From an uncultured bacterium (GTDB lineage Bacteria > Cyanobacteriota > Vampirovibrionia > Gastranaerophilales > Gastranaerophilaceae): 10,522 nucleotides of DNA. The translations under genes and the position numbers were made by a program. This document shows, piece after piece, positions 1 through 7,379 of this stretch. The stretch lies in the NCBI GenBank assembly GCA_902464375.1, contig CABQIM010000066.1:1-10522 (forward strand). Direction: 5' to 3'. The notes beneath the pieces were generated by a model that worked only from the letters and a program-made list of their open reading frames with translations, had not been told where the DNA came from and made no database searches. The number at the start of each line of letters is the position of its first letter. The first letter of the stretch is position 1.

Positions 1-8
1 AACAAAAA

Positions 9-37
9 TTGTCATACTGCCTTTTTTGTAATATGAT
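9..37 (+). promoter_or_regulatory. Sigma70-type promoter of the eight-gene plus-strand operon
   Basis: A -35 box TTGTCA (9-14, 5 of 6 consensus bases) and a -10 box TATGAT (32-37, 5 of 6) are separated by exactly 17 nt. Transcription would begin near 44, leaving a leader of only about 12 nt that is mostly the ribosome binding site (GAGAGG, 45-50) of the first gene. It is the only clear promoter ahead of the genes at 56-7379, so it probably drives them all. No operator-like repeat is visible in the 55 nt shown. Confidence 0.65.
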
Positions 38-55
38 ATAGAAAGAGAGGTAGAA

Positions 56-169
56 ATGGATTTTTTTAGAGAACATAAAAAATTAATAGTAGGTCTTATT
101 ACTGTATCTTTTATAATTTGGACCGTTGGTATGGGATTGTTAATTCTTCTTCCAAGTATGGGAAAGTAG
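56..169 (+). CDS. Small single-pass membrane protein, 37 residues, function unknown
   Basis: An ATG at 56 follows a good Shine-Dalgarno (GAGAGG, spacing 5 nt) and opens a 37-codon frame ending in TAG at 167-169. The product begins MDFFREHKK, then has a hydrophobic stretch (about residues 10-33) rich in Leu, Ile, Val and Gly with a Trp, and ends PSMGK. The charged N-terminus followed by one helix suggests an inner-membrane peptide, possibly with the N-terminus in the cytoplasm. It lies just behind the operon promoter, and the peptidase gene starts within 21 nt of its stop. I do not recognise a family. It could be a translated leader or a small partner of the envelope proteins encoded next. The strong ribosome binding site and promoter are the main evidence that it is real. 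Confidence 0.65.
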   Translation: MDFFREHKKLIVGLITVSFIIWTVGMGLLILLPSMGK

Positions 170-189
170 ATTAGTTGGGACGGTCAGAA

Positions 190-1302
190 GTGAAGAAAAT
201 ATTAAGTATATTAATATTTTTAGGTATGTTGTTCAACACTTTTGCGTGTTGCGGTGTTTATGCTGCTCATGCTCAAGATTTGGAAACAAAGAAGAAGCAA
301 ACTCGAGCAAAGATTAACCATTTGAAATGGTTAGAAAGTGTTGAAACAAATAAGCTTTATAAAAACCAACAGAAATTAGAAAGTGCAAACAATGATTTGC
401 AGCAATCTAAAACGCAAATTGTTACGGCACAAAGAGAACTTAGTGGTATGCAAGCTCAATTGGATAGAGCGGCTGCTGAATATAATAATTTGAATAGTGT
501 TCTTGCAATTCATATTAGAAAAGTCTTTAAGTCGCAGAGAAAAGCGTTTTTTGAACTATTGATTACGTCAGAAGACATAAATATGCTTGTTGATAGAGTT
601 TATTTCCAAAAAATAATTCTGAAAGAAGATTATGCAAGGATGAATGCTGCAAAGCGAAAAGCACAAGAAATTGCAATGCTTAAGTATAATATAGAAGCTC
701 GAAAGCGTAATTTAGAACGTTCTGTAGCATCTATCAATACTCAAAAAGCTTATATTGATAAAGCGATTGCGAAGAATGAAAGCATGATAAATAAATTAAG
801 AACCGACCGTGTTGCATACCAAAAGGCAGAAAGAGAGTTGGCAAAACAATCTGCAAGTATTGGTTCTTATATTAATAGAACAGCTAGGGATAAAGATGTA
901 CAAGTAGCATCAGGTTTTATCAAGCCGATACAAGGACGTATAACGTCACCATTCGGTTGGAGAACACACCCAATATTTAATAGTAAATCATTCCACTCAG
1001 GTGTTGATATAGGCGGACCAAATTTAGGTGCAATAAAAGCATCAAATTCTGGTAAAGTTATATATTCCGGTTGGTATGGCGGGTATGGTAAGGTTGTTAT
1101 TGTAGAACACGGTATTGTAAATGGTAAACCTATTACAACGCTTTATGCGCATATGAATTCAATAGCCGTTTCTAATGGTCAAAGAGTTACCAAAGGACAA
1201 GTTATTGGGTATGAAGGAACAACTGGGTATAGTACCGGTCCGCATTGTCACTTCGAAGTCAGGGTAAACGGTCAGCCAAATAATCCGTTAAATTATATAT
1301 AA
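190..1302 (+). CDS. Secreted M23 (LytM-type) peptidase with EnvC-like coiled coil
   Basis: A 370-residue exported murein hydrolase. With a GTG start at 190 the protein begins MKKILSILIF, a clean signal peptide with likely cleavage after AHA (residue 28). GGGACGG lies 6 nt upstream. A TTG at 175 is the alternative and adds MGRSE. Residues 28 to about 225 are a Lys/Glu/Gln-rich coiled coil, and about 240-370 form the LytM domain ending in PLNYI. The zinc and catalytic residues are all present: HxxxD at H269/D273, H321 in YAHM, and HCH at 352-354 (usually HLH). Known EnvC proteins have lost zinc ligands and only activate amidases, so this one is probably an active endopeptidase that cleaves peptidoglycan cross-links in the periplasm during division or growth. 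It sits 14 nt before the outer-membrane protein gene, consistent with an envelope-biogenesis operon. Confidence 0.9.
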   Translation: MKKILSILIFLGMLFNTFACCGVYAAHAQDLETKKKQTRAKINHLKWLESVETNKLYKNQQKLESANNDLQQSKTQIVTAQRELSGMQAQLDRAAAEYNNLNSVLAIHIRKVFKSQRKAFFELLITSEDINMLVDRVYFQKIILKEDYARMNAAKRKAQEIAMLKYNIEARKRNLERSVASINTQKAYIDKAIAKNESMINKLRTDRVAYQKAERELAKQSASIGSYINRTARDKDVQVASGFIKPIQGRITSPFGWRTHPIFNSKSFHSGVDIGGPNLGAIKASNSGKVIYSGWYGGYGKVVIVEHGIVNGKPITTLYAHMNSIAVSNGQRVTKGQVIGYEGTTGYSTGPHCHFEVRVNGQPNNPLNYI

Positions 1303-1316
1303 TAGGAATTTGAAAG

Positions 1317-3497
1317 TTGAAGAAAAGATTAATAACATTATTATCAATATCTCTCATAACTGCAAATACTGCATTTGCAGATTATTCTTTTGTTGATTCA
1401 TCTGATTTTACAGGAGATGCATTCTTTATGCCTCCTTATTCTCAAGAAAAAACAACAGAAGAGCAAACATCAACCGGACCAAATCGGAATCCTTCAACAC
1501 CTCCTGTAAAACGTTTACGTTTGGCTATTAAAAAGAAATTAAAAGAGCGGCATGAAAAAAAATCAGAGTTAGCACCAACAGCGCCGGACGAGGTTTATTC
1601 TGCTGGAGCGGAAACTTCTGAATATGCGTCTAAGGATTTGAAAGAAGAGTTTGATGATACAATGATGCCGGATGGATTCGAAGCTGATGAAGAATCCGTT
1701 GCAGAACAAGGTAAAAAACACTTTTGGCAAAAAAAATCTAAAACAGATAAGAATGCAGTTGAGCCGGAAGATACAGAAAGTATTATTTTAGATTGCGAAC
1801 GAATTGATTACGATACAAATGCTTATTGTATGATTGCTTCAGGCAATGCGAGTGTTGATTTTGTAAAACAGGAAACAACTGTTAAGGCTGACAAAATTAC
1901 TTATGATCGTATGAATAATACAATTAAGGCAGAAGGTAATGTAAGAATTCTTAAGAATGGTCAGGTTATAAATGGTGAGTACATTTTTGTTGATATGAAT
2001 GAAGAAAATGCACTTATAGAAAAACCTATTACACAAACTGATACAATTGAAATCAAGGCTCAAAAAGGTTATGTTTATGGGGATAAAATTGTTCAAGAAA
2101 ATGGTTCTATTGTTGTAGATCAGAGCTTTCCTATTAATTTTCGTTCTGTAGGTAATGGTCCTTGGATGTCCAGTATGATTACTCCAAAAGTAGAGCCAAT
2201 TCCTGGTGACAAGGATAATCGTATTATTCGTTTGCAGACAAAAGATATAAAAATTTCTCAAAAAGGTGATTTAGAAATTATTGCATTAAAGAAAGCTTCT
2301 GTTTTTAAGGGGCAGAGAAAAATTTTAAAAATACCTGCTTTAAAAATTTATACCAATAAAAATTTTGATTTTGTAGAAACGAACTCTTGGGAATTAGGTT
2401 CATTAAGAGGCTTGGGTATGTATGTTGGTCCGGGGTTTGTATTTGAAGTTCCAGGAGGTTCTGTATTAAAAGCAATTCCGATGTTAAATTATAATCATGG
2501 TTTTGGCATTGGTGGTGTTGCAAGATATAGTAGTGCTTCAAACTGGACTCAGGCTGCTTATGGTACTGCTGACAGTAAATTCCTTATCAGAGGTAAACAA
2601 GATTTGGATGACCACTTATATTTGCAATATGCAATGAATGATTATATGAGAGAGTGGTGGTTAGGTAGACGTCGTCCTAAATACGGTGCAAGCCTTGTTT
2701 ATGATAATACTTATGGAAGTAAAGATTTTCTATTAAAAGGCAGAACTTCAACTTTTAGACATAGAATTGATTTAGGTTATTACCAAGATATTGAATCAGA
2801 TGGCAATTTCAAAAAATTACAGGGGTCAGGTTTGGGAACGACAAGAGCGAGATATATGGCGCAAGCAGACCAAAATATATTTAGTTTTAGAGATGAAGAA
2901 CATCAAAAATCTATAAGTTTTGATATTAGTGCACAAGGTGCTGTTTCTTTATATGGTACCGGTGATACTCAGGTTATTGGTCGTATTGGTCCTATTTTGC
3001 ATACTCAATATAGACGTTGGATGCAAGATATTGGTTATTATCAATCTGTGTACAGAGATGATTCTCCTATGCCGGTATTTGATGCATATCGTTATGGTAA
3101 ATCTAATGTGTATTTAAGAGAATACTTTAGATTAAATAAATACATGACAGTATCTTGGTTTGGTTCTATAAATTTATCAGGAGATTCTCCTAACGATAGG
3201 GCTTTTCAAGAAAATGCATTTTATATTTCATTTGGACCGGATGATATAAAATTTAGTTTAGGTTATGACTTTATACGTGAAAATACATTTTTCTTAGTAG
3301 AAGTTATGATGGATGCTAAGGGCTCAAAATTGGATTACGAAAGATTAGAAATTAAGCAGGATAAGAAAGCTCAGAAAAAACAAGATAATTCTGATGAAGA
3401 TAAAGAAGAGAGCAGTGATTTTCAACAATCGCAAAAAGCTCCTGTGTTGCAGCATGCAGTAGTAGAAGATGTAAAGAATATGGAAGATGTTTTATAA
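1317..3497 (+). CDS. OstA/LptD-like outer-membrane beta-barrel protein
   Basis: A 726-residue exported protein starting at TTG 1317, with AGGAAT 7 nt upstream. The signal peptide MKKRLITLLSISLITANTAFA is cleaved near residue 21. Residues about 45-155 are a charged Lys/Glu/Pro-rich linker. Residues about 156-270 look like an OstA_N/LptA beta-jellyroll, with the repeating pattern of A-G-N-A/V strands (MIASGNASV, IKAEGNVRI) and the step ADKITYD. From about 300 to 665 are alternating aromatic and polar strands typical of a barrel (GLGMYVGPGF, RRRPKYGASLVYDN). The tail after 667 is Lys/Glu/Asp-rich. This is the layout of LptD, which inserts lipopolysaccharide into the outer leaflet, but the barrel segment (about 370 residues) is shorter than in E. 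coli LptD. The only mature cysteines I see are a close pair near 160 and 168, so the E. coli disulfide pattern is absent. It could instead be another OstA-family porin-like protein. Confidence 0.75.
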   Translation: MKKRLITLLSISLITANTAFADYSFVDSSDFTGDAFFMPPYSQEKTTEEQTSTGPNRNPSTPPVKRLRLAIKKKLKERHEKKSELAPTAPDEVYSAGAETSEYASKDLKEEFDDTMMPDGFEADEESVAEQGKKHFWQKKSKTDKNAVEPEDTESIILDCERIDYDTNAYCMIASGNASVDFVKQETTVKADKITYDRMNNTIKAEGNVRILKNGQVINGEYIFVDMNEENALIEKPITQTDTIEIKAQKGYVYGDKIVQENGSIVVDQSFPINFRSVGNGPWMSSMITPKVEPIPGDKDNRIIRLQTKDIKISQKGDLEIIALKKASVFKGQRKILKIPALKIYTNKNFDFVETNSWELGSLRGLGMYVGPGFVFEVPGGSVLKAIPMLNYNHGFGIGGVARYSSASNWTQAAYGTADSKFLIRGKQDLDDHLYLQYAMNDYMREWWLGRRRPKYGASLVYDNTYGSKDFLLKGRTSTFRHRIDLGYYQDIESDGNFKKLQGSGLGTTRARYMAQADQNIFSFRDEEHQKSISFDISAQGAVSLYGTGDTQVIGRIGPILHTQYRRWMQDIGYYQSVYRDDSPMPVFDAYRYGKSNVYLREYFRLNKYMTVSWFGSINLSGDSPNDRAFQENAFYISFGPDDIKFSLGYDFIRENTFFLVEVMMDAKGSKLDYERLEIKQDKKAQKKQDNSDEDKEESSDFQQSQKAPVLQHAVVEDVKNMEDVL

Positions 3498-4110
3498 AAA
3501 TAAGCTAAAAAAACAAATTATTAAATATGGAAAAATGTGCGGTGATAAAAATTATACTCCAGGATATTCCGGTAATATATCAGCGCGTTATAAGGATGGC
3601 ATGTTGATAACAACATCCGGTTTTTCAAATGGTTATTTAGAAAAAAAACATATAGTAAGAACTGATTTTGATGGAAAATCTTTGGAAAAAGGAAAAAAGC
3701 CTTCCAGTGAAAAATTTTTGCATATTGAAATTTATAAAAAAAGACCGGATATCAATTATATCATTCATGTCCATGCTCCATATTTAAGCAGTTTTGCTTC
3801 TGCTGGAAGGAATTTAATGGCTCCGATTATGGCAGAGAATGTTTTTTATTTTGGCGGAATACCTCTAGCTGATTACGCCCTACCGTCTACTATGCAATTG
3901 GTTGAAAATACTGTAAAATTCTTTGATAAGTATGATGCTGTACTTATGGCTAATCACGGTTTTGTTGTGGCATCAAAAACGATTGAGGATGCGTATATGA
4001 AACTAGAGTTGGCAGAATCTTATGCACAAGTTGTTTTGAATACTGAAATTTTAGGCGGAGCTAAAGAGCTTACAGAGGAGGAAGCCGAAGAAATTCTTAA
4101 GTTGCGTTAG
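3487..4110 (+). CDS. Class II aldolase/adducin family protein
   Basis: A 207-residue cytoplasmic enzyme of the zinc-dependent FucA/AraD/MtnB fold. It carries SGNIS in the N-terminal part (phosphate-binding loop), the catalytic Glu E75 in SSEKFLH, zinc ligands H94 and H96 in HVHAPY, and the third zinc ligand H157 in NHG. All match the known FucA set (E73, H92, H94, H155) at nearly the same spacing, so it should be catalytically competent. Likely reactions are retro-aldol cleavage of a sugar phosphate, or a related epimerase or dehydratase step; the substrate cannot be read from sequence. The ATG at 3487 overlaps the upstream gene by 11 nt, implying translational coupling. GGA sits only 2 nt before it, and the later ATG at 3535 would delete the normal first helix. 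Its place in an envelope operon is unusual and may hint at a surface-sugar precursor. Confidence 0.85.
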   Translation: MFYKNKLKKQIIKYGKMCGDKNYTPGYSGNISARYKDGMLITTSGFSNGYLEKKHIVRTDFDGKSLEKGKKPSSEKFLHIEIYKKRPDINYIIHVHAPYLSSFASAGRNLMAPIMAENVFYFGGIPLADYALPSTMQLVENTVKFFDKYDAVLMANHGFVVASKTIEDAYMKLELAESYAQVVLNTEILGGAKELTEEEAEEILKLR

Positions 4111-4133
4111 GAAAACATGTAGAAAACGGATAT

Positions 4134-4349
4134 ATGTATATATTTGAGTTGTTTATAAAATGGTTGAATAAAAATAAACGAGGTGCCGGTGCAAATCCGG
4201 ATGGTATTTTTCGCGAAACCTTCAAACCGGAAAAAGATGAGGCTATTGATTGTAAGCATAATTTTATGCCGGTTGATAGTACCGGAACTGTTTTAGCTTG
4301 TACTAAGTGTGGTTTTGTAGTAAAAAAGAATGAGAATTATAAAGGATAA
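4134..4349 (+). CDS. Small zinc-ribbon-like protein, 71 residues, function unknown
   Basis: A 71-codon frame 23 nt after the aldolase gene and 4 nt before the phosphodiesterase gene. It has an amphipathic start (MYIFELFIKWLNK), a Gly/Ala/Pro turn (GAGANPDGIFRE, about 17-28), and a C-terminal half with C40-K-H42 and C56-T-K-C59. This spacing could bind one zinc ion as a ribbon or short knuckle. CTKCGFVV resembles the second knuckle of many zinc ribbons. The start is uncertain: the only upstream Shine-Dalgarno-like bases are GGA, 3 nt before the ATG. I recognise no named family. The tight packing in the operon and the ordered cysteines argue that it is real. Nucleic-acid or protein binding would be typical of such folds, but that is inference. 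Confidence 0.7.
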   Translation: MYIFELFIKWLNKNKRGAGANPDGIFRETFKPEKDEAIDCKHNFMPVDSTGTVLACTKCGFVVKKNENYKG

Positions 4350-4353
4350 TTTT

Positions 4354-6522
4354 ATGACAAAATTTTTAGATTTTATATCATCAAAACGTTTTAGAAATAT
4401 AATGTGTTTTGTGTTGTTTACTTTTTTAATGGCAGTTACAATATCATCACAGAACTATTTCTTCCAAAAGGTTATTGAAAATGGAATCAGTAAAAAAGAT
4501 ATAGTTGCTCAAAAAGATATTAAAGTTATAGATACTAAAAAAACCGAACAACATAAAAAAGAAGTTGCTCAGAGTGTTGAACCGATTTTAACACAAGCGG
4601 AAGATGAATTTATTGCAACAAGCCTCGTTACGCTTCATAATTCTGTTAAAAAGATACGTGAAAAGAATGTTAGCGATGAAGTAAAAAAAGAAGAATTAAA
4701 TGTATTGTTTGATGAATCCGGTAAAAAAGGATTGGTCGAGTTTTTGTTGAAAGCAAACGATGACGATTTGCAAGGTGTTTTTGATAAAGCAAAAATTACT
4801 TTAACATCTGTATTGAATGTAGGAATTTCTGCTAAAGATTTTGAAAATAATAATGTAAGTGCGATAATCAGAAAAAATTTACCTAATAATGTTCCGAGAT
4901 ATCAAGGTTCTTTAATTACCGGTATTCTAAATCAGATTATTGTTCCAAATTTGGTGGTGGATGAGTTCGCAACAGAGATAGCTAAAAAGAACGCTCAAAA
5001 TGCAGTGAAGCCGTATGAAGTAGTGTTTAAAAAGGGTGATAAAATTGTATTTGAAGGTGAACCTGTTACCAAATTAAAGCGCGACGCTCTTAGAGCTGCA
5101 GGATATAATGTATTAGAAGTTAATTATGGCGGTATTCTCGGTATATATATACTTGTAGCATTTTTTACATTCGTATTCTTACAATATGAGAGAAACTTTG
5201 AAAAACAATATTATGATGTGAAAAATATGACAATGGCTGCTTCGTTTACACTGGGCTTAGCATTCTTGTCAGCTTTGTTACCAACAGGATTTTGTCCTTA
5301 TATAATCCCGATGCCGGCATATACGATATTGATGTCTATTTTTACGACACCAAGAAATGCATTTTTTGCATCAACTATTGTGCTTGCACTGATTGCAATT
5401 GGAATGCACTGGAATATTGAAGTTGTAGTATCATTTATGCTTTTGAATACTGTTGTTATGACAGCGGTATCAAAACTAAAATTCTCAAAACGCTCTGACT
5501 TACTTATTGTAAGTGCGAAGATATCTCTTGCCGGAATTTTAATTGTCGGCAGTATTTATTTCTTAGAAAAATATATGATGGATATTGATAACCTACTTAT
5601 TATGAAAGATTTAGGCTGTTTAGTTATTAACTGTTTTGTAATAAGTGGTGTGCTTTTGTTAGGATTACTACCGATAATAGAAAATATATTTAGAATAATG
5701 ACTCCGTATGGCTTAGCAGAACTAGCGGATCATAATCAAGAGTTGTTAAAAAGATTGATGCAAGAAGCTCCAGGGACATTTAATCATAGTTTAACGGTTT
5801 CTCATCTTTGTGAAAACGCTGCTGAAGCAATCGGTGCTAATCCTGTATTAGCAAGAGTTGGAGCTATGTATCATGATATAGGTAAATTACTCAGACCAAT
5901 GTTCTTTGTAGAAAACCAATCGTTCTATGGTATTGAAAATCCGCATAAAGCTTGTACGCCAAGATTTAGTAAAATGCTTATTACTGCGCACCCTAAAGAT
6001 GGTGTTGAATTGGCTAAAGATGCGCATTTACCACAAGTTATAAATAATTTTATCTTGCAGCATCATGGAACAAGTCTTGTAAGTTATTTCTATAATGAAG
6101 CCTTAAAGGAAGAAGGGGCTGAAAATGTTAATGAAGAACAATTCAGATACCCAGGGCCAAAACCTAATATGAAAGAAACTGCAATTCTCATGATTGCTGA
6201 TGCTGTAGAATCAGCTGTGAGAGCTGCGAAAAATCCTTCTAATGAAGAAATTGATGCAATTATTAATAAAATCATAAAAGAACGTTTGAATGACGGTCAA
6301 TTGTCAGATTCTCCACTAACATTAAAGGATTTAAAGACTATTGCGGAAACCTTCTCAAGAATGCTAAGAGGAATGCACCATAAACGTATTAAGTATCATA
6401 ATGATTTGGTTCAAGAGTTGGATAAAAATAAGCACAGCCATGATATTTTGACTAACTCTTTGGACAAGGACTTGGAATCAAAGGTAAAAGAGTTGGAAAA
6501 TAAGAAAAATGACAAAAATTAA
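4354..6522 (+). CDS. pgpH: 7TM-HD family cyclic-di-AMP phosphodiesterase (PgpH/YqfF family)
   Basis: A 722-residue inner-membrane enzyme. The start at ATG 4354 is chosen because AAAGGA lies 7 nt upstream; an in-frame ATG at 4330 would overlap the previous gene by 20 nt and lacks a good ribosome site. The order is: helix 1 at about 11-31, an extracytoplasmic 7TMR-HDED domain at about 35-245, a block of about six helices (about 255-450), and a cytoplasmic HD domain (about 470-640). Metal ligands are visible: H478 in PGTFNHS, H507-D508 in YHDIGK, H570-H571 in HHGT and D616 in IADAVESAVR. In Firmicutes this family (PgpH) hydrolyses cyclic di-AMP, controlling potassium and cell-wall homeostasis. 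Here that role is inferred from family. The last 80 residues are a charged, Lys-rich tail. It overlaps ybeY by 14 nt, matching the widespread yqfF-ybeY-dgkA order. Confidence 0.9.
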   Translation: MTKFLDFISSKRFRNIMCFVLFTFLMAVTISSQNYFFQKVIENGISKKDIVAQKDIKVIDTKKTEQHKKEVAQSVEPILTQAEDEFIATSLVTLHNSVKKIREKNVSDEVKKEELNVLFDESGKKGLVEFLLKANDDDLQGVFDKAKITLTSVLNVGISAKDFENNNVSAIIRKNLPNNVPRYQGSLITGILNQIIVPNLVVDEFATEIAKKNAQNAVKPYEVVFKKGDKIVFEGEPVTKLKRDALRAAGYNVLEVNYGGILGIYILVAFFTFVFLQYERNFEKQYYDVKNMTMAASFTLGLAFLSALLPTGFCPYIIPMPAYTILMSIFTTPRNAFFASTIVLALIAIGMHWNIEVVVSFMLLNTVVMTAVSKLKFSKRSDLLIVSAKISLAGILIVGSIYFLEKYMMDIDNLLIMKDLGCLVINCFVISGVLLLGLLPIIENIFRIMTPYGLAELADHNQELLKRLMQEAPGTFNHSLTVSHLCENAAEAIGANPVLARVGAMYHDIGKLLRPMFFVENQSFYGIENPHKACTPRFSKMLITAHPKDGVELAKDAHLPQVINNFILQHHGTSLVSYFYNEALKEEGAENVNEEQFRYPGPKPNMKETAILMIADAVESAVRAAKNPSNEEIDAIINKIIKERLNDGQLSDSPLTLKDLKTIAETFSRMLRGMHHKRIKYHNDLVQELDKNKHSHDILTNSLDKDLESKVKELENKKNDKN

Positions 6523-7018
6523 TATTTTTACAGAAAATATCTTTGATGGATGGAATGTAGATGAAAAAGATGTAATAGATAGAACAACGGGGCTTTTAGA
6601 GTATTATATCCAAAACCTGAAAGAAAGTTCTTGCCTGAATGATAAAGAATACGATTCAATTACTTTAGATATTGTGTTTTGTGACTCTAATAAGACGCAG
6701 GAGCTTAATAGAGATTACAGAAAAAAAGATTATCCGGCAGATATTATAACCTTTGCAATTTTTGCAGATGATGAAAATAGCTTTATTTTTGATGGTGATA
6801 TAAATTTAGGTGAAATTGTTATCGCTCTGGATAAGGTAATAGCCGGTGATAATCGTGATATAAGTCATTCAAAAAATAAAGAGCAAGAATTATTCTTTTT
6901 GATAAGCCATGGACTTATGCACTTATTGGGATTTGACCATCAGAGTGAAGAGGAATACAATTTTGTTATAGAGAAACAAAGAAAGGCTTTGGAGAGTATA
7001 GGGTATGACAAAATTTAA
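6509..7018 (+). CDS. ybeY: Endoribonuclease YbeY (rRNA maturation factor)
   Basis: A 169-residue cytoplasmic zinc enzyme of the UPF0054 family. The signature H-x3-H-x5-H is intact as HGLMHLLGFDH (H134, H138, H144), binding the catalytic zinc. The upstream part holds the usual LNRDYRKKDYPADIITFA block (usually 'LN..yR..d.pTDVLSFp', here with A and I substitutions) and a GDI(N)LGEIVIA strand. YbeY is needed for 16S rRNA 3'-end processing and ribosome quality control. Length fits the family. The ATG at 6509 overlaps the end of pgpH by 14 nt, with GGAAAATAAG upstream as a weak ribosome site, so translation is probably coupled. The gene order with pgpH before and dgkA after is a classical conserved cluster, which adds confidence. 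Confidence 0.95.
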   Translation: MTKINIFTENIFDGWNVDEKDVIDRTTGLLEYYIQNLKESSCLNDKEYDSITLDIVFCDSNKTQELNRDYRKKDYPADIITFAIFADDENSFIFDGDINLGEIVIALDKVIAGDNRDISHSKNKEQELFFLISHGLMHLLGFDHQSEEEYNFVIEKQRKALESIGYDKI

Positions 7019-7379
7019 AGCACAAGGTTTTAATAATACGTTTAGGAATGCCAGAAAGGGTTTTAGGCTTGTATTAAAGAGTGAATTGAATATAAGAATA
7101 CATGTTGCAATTGCGACTCTTGTAATATTTTTAGCCTTGTTTTTAAAGTTTTCTGCTTTAGAATTTTGTATTCTTTTGTTCGTAATTGGACTTGTAATTG
7201 TTGCTGAAATGTTAAATACAGCAATAGAATTCACACTCGATTCTATCTACCATAATCGATATTCCAGAATGGTTGGTATGGCAAAAGATATTTCTGCCGG
7301 AGCTGTAATGTTTGCGACAATTATAAGCGTTTTGGTTGGCATAATTCTTTTCGGTAGTAAATTCTTAGGACAATTTTAA
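7005..7379 (+). CDS. dgkA: Diacylglycerol kinase / undecaprenol kinase (DgkA family)
   Basis: A 124-residue integral membrane kinase with three predicted helices (about 32-50, 53-75 and 95-118). The family signature EMLNTAIE is present (E68 to E75), with E27 in KSELNIRIH corresponding to the N-terminal metal-binding Glu, and KDISAGAVM in the third segment. These are the catalytic features of small prokaryotic DgkA enzymes, which phosphorylate diacylglycerol or, in Gram-positive relatives, undecaprenol. Sequence alone does not separate the two; the neighbouring pgpH-ybeY order resembles that of undecaprenol kinases. The ATG at 7005 lies inside the end of ybeY (14-nt overlap), with GGAGAG 8 nt upstream. 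It is the last gene of the operon, and its stop overlaps the stop of the opposing kinase gene by 4 nt. Confidence 0.92.
   Translation: MTKFKAQGFNNTFRNARKGFRLVLKSELNIRIHVAIATLVIFLALFLKFSALEFCILLFVIGLVIVAEMLNTAIEFTLDSIYHNRYSRMVGMAKDISAGAVMFATIISVLVGIILFGSKFLGQF

Noticed and set aside
1839..2261. Antisense open frame of 140 codons opposite the OstA/LptD-like gene
   Set aside because: It lies wholly inside a well-supported gene, its translation is Asn/Ile/Thr/Phe-rich as expected from reversed AT-rich codons, and it has no ribosome site or domain.
4330..4353. Upstream ATG at 4330 as the start of the 7TM-HD protein
   Set aside because: It would overlap the previous gene by 20 nt and lacks a ribosome site, while the ATG at 4354 has AAAGGA at a 7-nt spacing.
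6923..7234. Minus-strand 103-codon frame across ybeY and dgkA
   Set aside because: It is a shadow of two strongly conserved genes with intact signatures on the other strand.
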